This document shows positions 50,137 to 61,707 of a DNA stretch of 64,000 nt, one piece after another. The DNA is from Bolinopsis microptera (Eukaryota > Ctenophora > Tentaculata > Lobata > Bolinopsidae): the NCBI RefSeq assembly GCF_026151205.1, contig NC_087078.1, positions 15,765,118 to 15,829,117 of the forward strand, given 5' to 3'. Below the pieces are notes generated by a model. The model made no database searches. It saw nothing but the letters and a program-made list of their open reading frames with translations, and was not told where the DNA came from. The first letter of the stretch is position 1; every line of letters begins with the position of its first letter. The position numbers and the translations under genes were made by a program.

Positions 50137-53100
50137 CTACTGCTTGCTCCTTTTAGCCTCGTTATTAGCCATGTCCTCTACCTCCTCAGCCGGTCGTTTG
50201 AAATCAGAGCTGGACGAGATGGCCTCCTCACGCTGAACGGAAGAAACAGTGGCAACTTGTCGCTGAGATCCACTAACTCGTCCTTCGAATCCACTGGTCG
50301 AGCCAGCGAGTCTAGCTTCAAGGCCACTAGTGGAGCCAGCCTGTCTGAACTGAAGTCCTGATGTGGAGCCGGCATTTGAAGTGGAGCCGGCTCTTTGAAA
50401 TCCACTTGTAGATCCAGCGAGCCTGCTTTCCAGCTGAGACGTAGAACTCACGCCATTTCTTTGACCTGTGAGAATGTCAAATCTATCATTTCTACAATCT
50501 GTGTTGGTGACTCATATTTTCTAGTAAGTAATATTCAAACTATACACAGTGCAGGAAAGAATGATATGAAAATCTTAACGTTTTAGATCCGATCATGTTG
50601 TATAAGAAATTATTTCCTTTACAAACACATAACTTACTACTGAAAGAGCTGGTGGGGTGGACAGCGTGAGCTGGAGTGCCACTCTGAGCAGGAGTGCCAC
50701 TAGACTGGGCCTCACTGGACTGAACCACAGCTCGGGGCGCCCTTCTAGCCCCGTTACTGGACGTTATCACGCTACTAGAGGTGCTGGCAGGTTGAGTCCG
50801 GGTGGTACTGGCTGGCTGTGTCCGGGTTTGTCCGTTTGTTTGTCTGTTTGTGGAGCTTGGTGAGGTGGAACTGCTGACTATGGGTGATACTCGCACTGTT
50901 GGTTTCACTGAAAAACAAGAGTTTAGGGCGTGTAGACGTGTCGTTGAGAATACTGCAAATCATCTGACCGGTGATTGAAAGTGTGATTCTGTAATTCACA
51001 CTAGTGTTGGCAGTGAAAATTGATGCAGACATAATTTATTTGCAAGAAATCACGAAGTCTCATGACTGCTAATATGCGTAAATCGTCATTTGATGTGTAA
51101 CAATAATTTCTACTGTCTGCACGCAGACTCACGCACGTGATCCAACAAGATAAAAGCCATCTAATAAAATATGAACTTACCACTGAGTTTAGCACTGATT
51201 TCACTGGTAGATGAGGGTGCAGCATGGGACATAGGCTGCACCGGCTGGGACACAGGTCTCTTGCGGACCAAGTGTGATATGTTGGAAACTGGGGCGTTGG
51301 AGGAGGAGGCAGGGAATGCTGATGAGGAGCTAGTCGAGGAGGAAGAAGGGATGGAGGAGGAGGCACTCAATGAAGAGGAGGAGGCTGAAAAAGCAGGGTG
51401 AGGAGCTGAGGAAGAGGATGTGGAGGCTGAGAAAGCAGGGTGAGGGGTACGATCTGAGTAAGGGGCTGAGAAAGCAACCCGAGTAGGGGCTGAGGAGGAG
51501 GAGGCAGAAGAAGAGGCTGAAAAGGCAGGATGAGGAGTTGAAGAGGAGGAGGAGGAGGAGGAGTCACAGCTGCCACTAGCTGCTGCTGCTGCTGCTGCTG
51601 CGGCTACAGCTGCTGTGCTCTGAAGAACGACAAGTTATGTTATATGTAAATAATATGTTCCATAGTGAAGTAAAGTTAGACAGTTAAAACTAAGATCTGA
51701 AATTCATTTCATTGAATGTGGAAATTTAACGTGCTTACAATTTCAAGCTATTGAAGCAAAGAAGATCGGATTAAAAGCAGTACCCACCTGAGTAGGGATA
51801 AGTTTACGGTACTGCTCCAGATGTTTCAAAGATTCTTTACAATCCGATACCATCTTATCAACTTCACTCTTCATCTCGTGCAGGGACTCTTTCTCTGGCC
51901 CCTGGTGACGAAAATGTGAATATAAAATTTCATAAAGTTAAGTGAATCTTTGAAAATTAACAAAATACGAAGAAACTCTGCCAAGTTCGGAAATTCGCAT
52001 ATTTAAAAGTTCAGCTTAAGCACGCAGCAAGATTAAGTACGATACTTATAATCTGCTCTAAAATATCGACTATAATCTCCACTAATTTCCCTTATTTGCT
52101 ACAAACCTGAGAGTTTGATATCTGGGAGGCCATGAGTCGACTACATTGAGAGAAGTGCTTGATAGCGTCCTCGTACTTCTGATCCAAACTAGCAGACAGC
52201 CCCATCATGTAGTAGGTAGAACTGATCTCTCTTGAATCAGGCTGCTCTCCAGAAGAGATAAAGTGTTCTATTGCTTCTGTAAAGTGAACAGCTGCTTCGT
52301 CCATCTTTTCATTTTCCATATCAACCTGAGAGCATGGCGAGTAGAACACCTTGTATCACCAAACTAAAAACATGCTGGTTTTTTCCATGATGTAACCTAG
52401 AAGTTGAACCCCGTGTACTCACTCACTATTAAAAGGATACATTTTAAAAAGGAGGAGGATTACTCACCTCTCCGAGTTTAATCTTCACTTTTGCAAGTTT
52501 CCTCTGAGCTTCGGGAGACACCTGTCTAGAGTAAATAACTCTGGAAAGTTCCAAAACTTCCCATGCGATCTGGAGTGAACAAACATCTTCCTCTTCTCCT
52601 TCTTCTCCTCCCTCTCCCTCCTCTTGAGCTGGCCCTGCTTCATTATCTGCAGAGAAACTCGAGTCAACAGGACAACTTCAAATTAATATTAGTATCCAGG
52701 ATAATAAGTTGTTCAAAAAGAAAGAAAGGAATCTATCAAATTAAAGAAACTTGGTTTAAACAAAAACCGGACCATTTCGTCCAGTAGAGTCCGGTCCTTC
52801 CTCCTCGTCTTCCTCCTCCCCCGGGGCGATCCTACTGGTGGCCATTATCTGATTCTCATCACGTGCAACTTCTAACAGCGCCGTTGCATACTGGTAGTAC
52901 GGACCTGCGCACTCATCATGTAGCTCGTCGTACTTAGCGGAGATCAGACTGCAGAGTTCTTCACAGGCGAACACTGACAAGGGGGTACCAGATTAAACTG
53001 AGTGAAATGAATTAAACCAAACATTTAATACGAAAACAAACAGATACATATAAATATGGTGGAAGGCTAGTTCTGGTATTCTAGGGTGCTAACAAATTAC

Positions 53101-53306
53101 AAAGCAGAGAGTCACTAACACAAGACAAGGTTATAATCTGCCAAAGTAAATGGTAACCAACCTGCACCCTTGTAATCATCAGTAGCGAACTGTCTGCTGA
53201 TTTGTTGTTGAAGTTTCTGAATCTGCTGGTCTGAAGGAATGTTGTCGTCGGAAGAGGTGGAGGCCCCTGCTGCGTCTCCTTCTTCCACCGGTACCAGACT
53301 CACCAT
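50137..53306 (-). CDS. NASP: NASP-family histone H1/H3 chaperone (8 exons, 631 aa)
   Basis: Exons 53162-53306, 52773-52973, 52468-52646, 52107-52325, 51788-51901, 51181-51619, 50638-50907 and 50137-50465 join in phase to 632 codons. The SHNi-TPR pattern is clear: a first TPR (YKGAVFACEELC...CAGPYYQYATALLE), an acidic insert (EEEDEEEGPD, then a Glu/Gly-rich run), then LQIAWEVLELSRVIY and two further TPRs with YYMMGLSASLDQKYEDAI. VSNISHLVRKRP matches the conserved NASP motif before its basic tail, and the end is AKRSKQ. NASP binds H3-H4 and H1 in the nucleus. Unusual here are a Ser/Ala-rich insert of about 100 residues with three PHPAFSAS-type repeats, an Ala run, and GSTSG repeats near the C-terminus. 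TOMM20 lies downstream on the same strand. Confidence 0.93.
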
Positions 53307-54317
53307 CCTACTGTTTCATGGTTAACTCTCAAGTCTCAATTTTATGTCATACAAATTAACTTATTTGAATAATGGATGCTATAAAGGTTATGAGTTATGA
53401 CCGGCTAGGCTTTTCTGCTAGATGACCCTGAATTATGGACACGTATATCTCCCTAGTGCATCTCCGATCTGAAGTTCATATCTTGCATGCGAATAGTCGG
53501 GCTATTGCAATGTAGTTGATATTGTAGATGATATTGCAAATGGTATTGTAGAATGTAGATGCCGTTTCTGTACAGAGAATGGAACATTCCTGCTCGTCTT
53601 AACATCGATCATGTGCCGATTAAAGTTGGTCAAGCAGTCGAAAGGCTGCGCGACAAGAATCTTTTTTCGGATATTAAGTCAGTGGAAAAAGTTAAAAATT
53701 TATCCTCCGATTAAAAATATAACATTGTGTTTGAACAACAACAAGTAATATAGTAAATTCACTGTTTTAGAGTTCTTTGCTGGTTTTTTTATTAATAAGA
53801 TTAAATCGTCGTCAGTGAGATAAATAATACACCATAGTTATCACAAATAATTTAGAAACTATGGTGAAAAGTAAAACTTTTAAAGAATTTTAAAAGTTGA
53901 TGGAACTGTCACCAAATGATAAATTGAATAAAGGTTTCAAATTCAATAATGAATATTAAATGGTACGATGATACGATATTAATTATATGAATCAACTATC
54001 CAATAGTTTACCACAGATCCCAAGACCATGTGTGTATTGTAAGAACACGTTCACAATTCAAAATAATAAGGAAAGAAGTCTGATAAAGGGCCAAAGAATT
54101 ATAAAATATGCCAAGTTAAGTAATACGGTTAAATCTGCATTTGCCACAGAACGCAGCTCAATCAAACTCTTCGATGCAATAAAATGAATCTGAAATTATG
54201 AATTGCAATGCAATGTGTCCACTTGAATTTACGCTGATTGATTGTCTTTTTTTCAACACAAGAGGGTTTATTTCTATCAAAGTTCAACTAATTGAATGAA
54301 TGATAAGCGAGTCCCTC
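53307..54317. other. intergenic between NASP and AKAP17A, with a small ORF
   Basis: Contains a 51-codon plus-strand frame at 53559-53714 (MPFLYREWNIPARLN...), which points away from NASP, and fragments such as EFFAGFFINKIKSS near 53770. These may be decayed mobile-element sequence. I cannot assign a family. The 66-codon frame at 53987-54187 shows no recognisable domain. Confidence 0.35.
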
Positions 54318-57300
54318 TCATATAATTATATGTTTTTTCTTCTGAATTTTGTCGTGTGTCTTCTGTTTCTTCTCCTCAAATTGTTTGAATTTCTTCATTA
54401 ACCTGTCTTTTAGCTCTTTCTCTCGTGCCCTCATCGCTTCAATATTCTTAGCCTGCACAAGAGTTTACAAGTTGGATCATAATTTGCAGTAATAAAGTAA
54501 TAAGGGGTGCGTATTCGTTAAAATTTGTATATGTAGTTGAAACAGTTAAAGAGTTCAAAGTTTGTATGGCAGTTATTATGAAAGAACACTTTTTATCCTT
54601 ATAATTGTTAATTGTATCTCAAACCTTATCCTCCTCCAGCACCTTCTGCTCCTCTTCCTGTCTCTTCTTGTGCTCACTGTATCTCTTCAACACGTCCTCC
54701 CTCTGTTTTAACAACCTCTCCCTCTCCACTGCTGCTACTCGTATCAGGATACCTTTTAGCAGTTTGGCTGCAACCTGAGTGACATTTTGGTTCATAGCGG
54801 TGAACCCTTTTTTGATGAATATTATTGTGATGATTAATTTCGAAAATCAAGAAGTTTTGACAAAATATGGTTAAAAACCTCCCAATAAGGCATACAGTAA
54901 AATTAAGTAGAAGAGCCACGAGTAGTGTATTTAAGGGATTTAAGTACCTGTTTACATTCGTCTTCTAAACTTTCAATTTGTTTTATTTCACTCTTATCAA
55001 TACCAGACTTCTTTTTCTTCTTTTTCGGCCCCTTCGATGACCTTCTTCTTGACTCCTCCATCTTCTTTTCTTCCAATTTCCTCTTCTTCTTTTGTCTCTT
55101 CTCAATTTGTTGTTTCATAAGTTCGTTCTGCTGTCTCATGTACGCTTCGTGTTTTCGTTTAGCTTCTTCTGCTAGTCTTTCTCTCTCTAACTTCCTAATA
55201 AAAGAAGGTATACTTTTATCAACAATAAAATTCACGTCGTAACGAATAAACATATTGAAGCCCGAAATAGAGCATTGATATTTGATATTCAATGATACCA
55301 TATCTTCACATGGTCGTAGATATTTTTACACTTACAGGGGTAAAAACGCGCAGTAAATTGAGTTTGCCTAAAGAAAGTTCTCTACAGTCTACAGTAATAA
55401 ACTGAAGTTCTAGCAGCTAAGTTACCTCATCTTATGAGTTTTATCCGTCATGAAGCCTGTTCTATCGTAGTCCACAACGAAGGGAGAAAATGTTGGTTTC
55501 TGCCCAGGGAACAGTCTCATCAGTTGTTTACCCTTTAACCCCGACATGGCCGCTTTGAAGTGGGCGTAGTTCTGATACTGGGGGAGAGTGGGGAAAATTG
55601 TTAATTTGGGATGGGAAAATGGGTGATATTTAGGCCCAAAATAGAAAACTTGCAGATCTTGATTTCTATATTAAATATATCTGTACTTAACACTGATACA
55701 CTATAGCACGTGATTTGACGGTTCACTATATTATATCGAGTATCTGTGCTCATCATCACAAGTAATGAGACGCAACTAATATATTATGGGGAAGTTTTGT
55801 CCTGAACTTAGTGAATAACCATCAGTCAAAAAAAATCAGGAAGTGTTTGTGTCGTATCTGTACGAAGGCGGGTCTCTCAGCACCTCTGCTCATCATAACA
55901 CAATTTGTAATGTACCGAGCAGGTTGGGTCAGTGACACGAGGTAGTGTCACTGATAAGATAAAGACTACTCGGACAACTTTAGTGGTAAATGATAACGTG
56001 AACATCTCTGGTTAGAGCAACTTTGGTGAGAGGGATGGCATTTTTGAAGTGAAAGCCTCACTCAGCTCAGTTTGCTCTCACATTTACAACAAGTGTACCT
56101 GAATGTAAGCGTTGAAGGTGAGCGGTATTCCAAACTGGTTCCCCAGGGAGGTTATATCATCACCCAATTCACCATCTTCAACACAGTCTTCGTAGTCAAC
56201 CTGACACCAGGAAGATTAGTAATTACCGACAATTTGTGTTTAAAAAAGAAAATACGGAGATGGAGATGACTTCAGAAATAACGATAAAGAGTATCTTGTG
56301 GATACGATTTGGATGTTAAAAAGGTTTCTGGTACCTTTCTGATGGTTCCATATACAGCAAGAGCATCTTTTAAGAACCGTTCACAAGGTTTAGGATTATT
56401 GGAATCAAGAGAGAACCACTTAGTTGGTAGGTTCTTTATTATGACCGTGTCTGCTCGTTCACCGGGGATACACTCCGACCAGTTCTTCTTACCTGAATAA
56501 AATGGAGCTTATCAAAACCAGTTACCTTACTCGGGATTATTACGACGGGTTTATTAACGACCGGCTAAAATATGGTTCGGGAAAAATATGGCGAAATTGC
56601 TCAAAACCCACCACATTTTCCCGGTCGCCATTTTACCGGTGTCCAACCTTTCAATTTTAGATTCAAAAATTTTGTCTCAGATGTAAATTTCCTTATTAGA
56701 GATAAGCAAGTTTAGAAATTTTCGCATTGCTAAAACTTGTGAAAGTCCAGTGGCGTAACGAAAGGCCCTGCTGACCCCGCTGTGCAGGGGGCGCCGTCTT
56801 TGGGGGGCGCCAAATCGTCGTTTGAATGTGGGACAATTTCGAAAACTTAACTAAAGTACTAGCAAAACTGCGCGTTTAGCTCTAGATACACACCTTTTTA
56901 GAGATTTTACCGGCGTATTCTTTAAAATCACCTAATTTGTTCAATTTTAGGGAGGGGCACCAAAAGGGGAGGGGGTGCCAACAGGGGGGGGCGCTTTTTT
57001 CGGCAGGGGGGCGCCAACAGGCAACGTTACGCCAGTGTGTGAAACAAGTCGAATTATCAATAATTGTTGAAAGTATACAGAAATAATGACTCGTGGTTAA
57101 TCAAACTAGATGGAAAATAATTTTTAACATTTGAAGCGTAACAACCAGATCGATATTAAGATAAAGGGAGAGCTGTTTAGTCTTCCAATAAGTTTTAATC
57201 ATCTTCGTTATCTTCATCTGGAACATCCCTTTCATCAGTTTTAATTAATTCAAGTTTTAATTTAACTGTTACTTTTACTTTGAGTCCTATTTCATTATGT

Positions 57301-58742
57301 AGAGATAGTCAATACCTAAGAAATTAAAAATTGGCCTATTTGAATCAAATTTGACAATAAGGATATATGACAAGAATTGGGCAAAAAGGTGAATTTTTTG
57401 CAATTTTAGCCAAATGAAGTCGAAAAACCTACAACAAGTGTCCCAATAGTCTTCTTTAGTGAATATAAGACAACGATTAAAATATGAGCACCCATACCCC
57501 TTGGGAACCCTAAAAGCTGAGTAGGCGGGTTTATTAACGACCGGTGAAAATGTGGTTCGGGAAAAATATGGCGAAATTACCCTAAACCCACCACTTTATC
57601 CCGGTCATAATAATCCCGAGTAAGGTAATTAGTTTCATGGAGTCATTTGTAGCCTGTAGGGAGAGACAAGATGAGAGACAAGATGAGCAGAAAAATAAGG
57701 AGACACAGTTTTCCACATTCTTTGTCAAGTATTATAACATACCGTTGATGGTTTTGAAGTAAGTCTCCCATTCATCTACGGTTGGATAGTCGTAAGCATC
57801 CTCCTTGATCTTCACAGTAAGTATAACATTGCTACCTTGAGCTTTGAACTTGGTGTTGTTCGTATTCCTGTAGCAATGGATATGATCAACTTGATTGCTG
57901 ATTATTATTGTAAAAATCCAAAATTTCAACACAAATTACAGTCACAGAATTGCAAAAGCAATCCAACATTTCATAAGGTCGAATAAACTATTTTGTTATA
58001 ACAAAATATGTTATAAATAACATTGATCTATTTGATATTGTACCTGATAACATAGCTCATAATCTCCCTATCCTGGAAGAGGCCCTCAAACAATAGAAAC
58101 TCCAGGGCAGGACTCTTCTGTAGTCTGATGTGAGTGAACCTCTCGGGCTCTGCTAACTTGTGTAGCTTCTCCATCACTTCCCAGCTGAAATGAGCTTCTG
58201 TTAGCAAGACTTGATAAATAATAAATTAATCGTAGACTTTATTTTTAAATAAGTTAGAACGCTTGAATAACTGAATGGTTTATCATCAGAGGGTGTGCAA
58301 TCTATAGTTAGTTGTAGTTAGGTTAACGATCCGATGAGTGTTGTACAATATTACATAATGTCAACTGTTTCTATGAGTAAACCTTTACAAATATACTAGT
58401 AACTACACTTGTTTACAGACTTTTACACTCACCTGCTCACTATTCCTCTATACTAATACACCTCTACACTTGTTGTTGCGCCAAAAATATTAAGTAAATG
58501 TAACATGAGTAATGCGTTCTGATACATTTCAAAATTAGAATAAATAAACAAAATGTTATTTAAACTTAAATCAATGAAATTTCAACAAACTTATTGCAGA
58601 AAAGTAAGCCCCACCTGTTAACATCAACAAGCGGTTCACCGAGCTCGCTGATCACCAGAATCCTTACTTTAGCATGATCTCTCAGATACAGACCCAGGTG
58701 GTCCAACAACTTGACACAATCAGGGAACCTCGCCTGATCCAT
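54318..58742 (-). CDS. AKAP17A: A-kinase anchor protein 17A (9 exons, about 445 aa), one apparent base missing
   Basis: Exons 58615-58742, 58044-58184, 57743-57867, 56335-56492, 56099-56200, 55427-55577, 54948-55194, 54625-54774 and 54318-54452. Matches to AKAP17A run the full length: GLYLRDHAKV, SWEVMEKL, PGERADTVIIKNLPTKWFSL, an RRM-like fold ending TFNAYIQYQNY, then a long Lys/Glu coiled coil (KLERERLAEEAKRK) and the PKA-anchoring-type helix KLLKGILIRVAAVERERLL. The vertebrate protein binds PKA regulatory subunits in splicing speckles and affects alternative splicing. Exon 6 is one base short: GGATAAACTC at about 55440 leads to a stop, whereas one more A would give TDKTHKMRKLERERL, aligning with the family. 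The other eight exons are in phase, so I favour an indel or sequencing error in the A run. The start is the first Met aligned with the family N-terminus. Confidence 0.9.
56520..57630. mobile_element. composite TIR element in AKAP17A intron 3
   Basis: The outer ends GTTACCTTACTCGGGATTATTA and TAATAATCCCGAGTAAGGTAAT are inverted. Just inside each end is a direct repeat of about 85 bp (56547-56632 and 57526-57607; shared GGTTTATTAACGACCGG and GGTTCGGGAAAAATATGGCG) that can itself fold back. There is no intact protein frame. The interior carries a second, nested element at 56750-57042. Confidence 0.7.
56750..57042. mobile_element. nested MITE with GTGGCGTAACG ends
   Basis: The ends CCAGTGGCGTAACG and CGTTACGCCAGTGTG are inverted. 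The interior is rich in GGGGGGCGCC blocks (GGGGGCGCCG, GGGGGGGGCGC). It appears inserted into the larger element 56520-57630. Confidence 0.65.
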
Positions 58743-58888
58743 GATGAGGGAGAGAGCTAGCTGGAGGAATGTTCGGAGCTGCAGGAATGTTCCTGACTTC
58801 GTCTTCTACATAGTTGTCATGTGCTATCAGGTAAATCATTATCTCAGGGTCGTCTAAGAGTGCTTGGTTTAGTTTGTGGTTTTCTTTA
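58720..58888 (-). other. possible unplaced exon overlapping the AKAP17A 5' end
   Basis: An open frame with protein-like composition (LNQALLDDPEIMIYLIAHDN, then YVEDEV and Pro/Ala-rich residues). It follows a plausible acceptor (TTCGCAG at about 58889) and ends at a stop inside AKAP17A exon 1 in a different frame. It could be an alternative first exon, an upstream ORF, or a terminal exon of an unrecognised gene. I do not recognise the protein. Confidence 0.3.
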
Positions 58889-59467
58889 CTGCGAACACGA
58901 TGATATTTCAATCATAAAGTTTTGGTCAATAAATGTAAAAGGTACCGCAATGGTTCTGTTTTAATATGCTAGTAAAACAATAAAACTGCTGCATAAACAA
59001 CAATGAACAACAAAATTTAACAATTACGTTCCATCATAATATTATCATAATATATTGATACTTTAATTAGGTTTTTAACAATAATTCTCAAAACATAAAC
59101 AACCATGCAAATTCTTGAGAACACCATTATAATCGTGAAAAAAAATTGGAAAATCAAACAATTGTATATTGCGTGCAATGCAAATGTATGATATGTCATA
59201 GCATTGGGCTATAAGTAATGATAATGATTCACGGGACCCATAAAAAGTCACCTTACTTTCGATGAAACACACTAAAGATATGGTTTTAATAAATGAATAG
59301 TAACATCTATTAAAAATCGACAGTATTCGTTAAATTCAAAGTGTCGAAAACATCAGATTATACCCTAATTTTAAAAATTGAGCCAGACGCCCATTCATTG
59401 AACTTCATAATAATCAAAATTTCAAATCATATCTACATAACGTTCCAGTTGATCAAAAGATTAATTT

Positions 59468-60889
59468 TCAAGGTGGTTCTACTGGTGATCGACAAACAGG
59501 GCACTCTGCCTTTCTGTTCAACCAGTTATCAATACACTGAGTATGGAAGGAGTGAAAACAAGGTAAAGTTCTGATCTTTTCACCCTCATCAAACTCACTG
59601 AGACAAATATTGCAACTTGACTTATCATTTGGGTTATCTGAGCTTTTGTAAGACTGAGTCAGGGTGCTTTGAGATATATCGTGTTTTGAGAGACCCTGCC
59701 CTGGTTCCAAGGACGATTCCTCGTCTAGAGCAATCATCTGTTCGTATGTCATGTTATCTGAACCCTGGCCGAATATCAGGTGAACCCCATGACTGCCCGG
59801 TCCTCTAAGACCTTGTTGTGCCCACCACTGAGGTCCCGCATTCCTTAAATTCCCTTGTAAGAAACCTGGAGGAACAGGCACCCCGTTTAAAAACCCTGAC
59901 ATACCATAACTAGAATCTGTGATTGGAACTCCATTGAGGATGATACGGGATGATATTTGATGTCCTCCACCCCGGATTCTATTGAAGATATTGCCTCGAG
60001 CTCGGTTGGCTCTACGGCCTGATGAGGTACCAGGCAGATTATCTGAATTAGTATTTCCATTACTGTTATTGCTGCTGGATTGTTGTCTATTATTACTACT
60101 GCGATTTGTAGACCTCCTATTCGTAGCTGTTCGATTCTGAGTTACAGTTGATGAGGCTGAAAGTTGCTGTAACGTAGGCCGATTATCTGAAATTTGAACA
60201 GTTTGAGTATCAGAAGTCGCTGATCCGGAAGAGCGTGTTAAACGAGTGGTTGTTGTTGGGGATCTTGAGCTCGAACTTCTCCCTCTGTTTTGGTTGCTTC
60301 TGGTCCTTGACCGAGTGTTTGCACTGGGAGCCTGACTGTTGTTCGTGATAACAATACTTGAACTGATAGACGAAGCCCGAGTCTGAGATCTTGTAGATCG
60401 ACCAACAGTAAGGACTAAATTATCCGACTCATCAGAGGAGGGTTGACGTCGTGTTCTTGGTGGCCGTGAATCTTCCACCACAGAATCATCTAAAATAACA
60501 ACATCATCACTAGTCTGATTAACACGTGATGAGCGTGACGTATGGACAGGAGTTGTAAACGCTGTGTTCAGAGCATCTGTCACAAGCCGGTCAGTGTCAG
60601 GTGACATTGGGATAACCCTGTCGGACATTTCATCATCACTCAGCTGAACAAAACTCAACTCCCTAACATCATCGTCTGGTTCCTCATCTGAGGCTACATA
60701 GTACTGAACAGGAACAACAGAGGTAGAGGGCCCCGGGGAGATATTTAGCGCATGTGTGGGAACTCGGCCTAATCTGATGGGACCTCTGTTGAACTGATGT
60801 TGAAGTTGAAAGGCGGCCCTCTGGTCCTCCTCCTCTTGTAGTCTACGAGCTAATAGTTCACTTGAGAGGTCAACATCGCTTGAAATCAT
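59468..60889 (-). CDS. RING-H2 E3 ubiquitin ligase, Arkadia/RNF-like, with MIU and SIM motifs (473 aa)
   Basis: One long frame ending in a C-terminal RING-H2 (426-471): CNIC, 14 residues, C-F-H-SF-H-TQ-C, 10 residues, CPVC. This is the arrangement of Arkadia, RLIM and RNF38/44 ligases. The N-terminus (5-22, SELLARRLQEEED) resembles an MIU/UIM ubiquitin-binding helix. VVILDDS (130-136) followed by acidic and Ser residues is a classic SUMO-interacting motif, and FVQLSDDE (80-87) is a second candidate. The middle is low-complexity Ser/Thr/Arg/Asn. The combination suggests a SUMO-targeted ubiquitin ligase in the nucleus (inference). The ATG at 60889 is preceded by an acceptor-like AAGTGCAG, so a 5' UTR exon may exist. 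Confidence 0.85.
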   Translation of the reverse strand: MISSDVDLSSELLARRLQEEEDQRAAFQLQHQFNRGPIRLGRVPTHALNISPGPSTSVVPVQYYVASDEEPDDDVRELSFVQLSDDEMSDRVIPMSPDTDRLVTDALNTAFTTPVHTSRSSRVNQTSDDVVILDDSVVEDSRPPRTRRQPSSDESDNLVLTVGRSTRSQTRASSISSSIVITNNSQAPSANTRSRTRSNQNRGRSSSSRSPTTTTRLTRSSGSATSDTQTVQISDNRPTLQQLSASSTVTQNRTATNRRSTNRSSNNRQQSSSNNSNGNTNSDNLPGTSSGRRANRARGNIFNRIRGGGHQISSRIILNGVPITDSSYGMSGFLNGVPVPPGFLQGNLRNAGPQWWAQQGLRGPGSHGVHLIFGQGSDNMTYEQMIALDEESSLEPGQGLSKHDISQSTLTQSYKSSDNPNDKSSCNICLSEFDEGEKIRTLPCFHSFHTQCIDNWLNRKAECPVCRSPVEPP

Positions 60890-61707
60890 ATATCCTGCAC
60901 TTAGTTTCAGTAATTTCTTTTCAATATTTATTGTATTTTGATATTTTTGTGTGGATATGAGAAAATTATGTCATTGATACTACTGTAAATAAAATCCGCC
61001 TGACTTCCACAGAAACGAAAATATTATTGCAATGAATGTAAATTATAAAATATCATGAATCACAAACTTTATCACTATTCCTATACACACAATCATTATA
61101 GTTAGTTTTCAAAGTTCAAATTTATTGGGAAGTCGAGTGTAACCGTTGACAAAGGAGCACATCTTTAAATTATGGCATTCGACATACAAACTTGGAAAGT
61201 GCACTCAAATTAGATATAGCCAATTAACTATGACAGTTGTTTATTGACTTATTAGAAAAATAAATGGTAAAGTTTAAACAATGACCATTTTAAAGATTTT
61301 TAAAGATAAAGAAGTGAACCTACTGTTAAAATAAAGATATTTCACTGACATTAATTAAACCTACCACCTGACCTTCTAAAATCATAAATACTAATAGTGT
61401 ATTTGCCTATTGCCTAATCATTACTAATGGTGTCATTAAATTACTACAGCTAACTGAATGCTATACTTTAGTTGACTAGAAGATATAATATATATAGCAC
61501 TTTCGTAAACAGAGGTTAAGGCATTTCATTATGCAGAATTTACAGTTCAAATTTAAGGGTTGGACAATTAAACATTAAATCTAAATACAAATTGCTTCTT
61601 AAATTTCCTGACTACAATATGTCTAAATTACTCCCACATATCTTATATTAATCAAATCGATATCAAGAATGTAATTATAATTGTCTTTGTTCATAGCACT
61701 GAGCAAT
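60890..61707. other. intergenic, nothing recognised
   Basis: A+T-rich sequence between the RING ligase start and the TMCO1 stop. No open frame, repeat or splice-bounded exon that I can support. It presumably holds the ligase promoter and the TMCO1 3' UTR. Confidence 0.5.
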
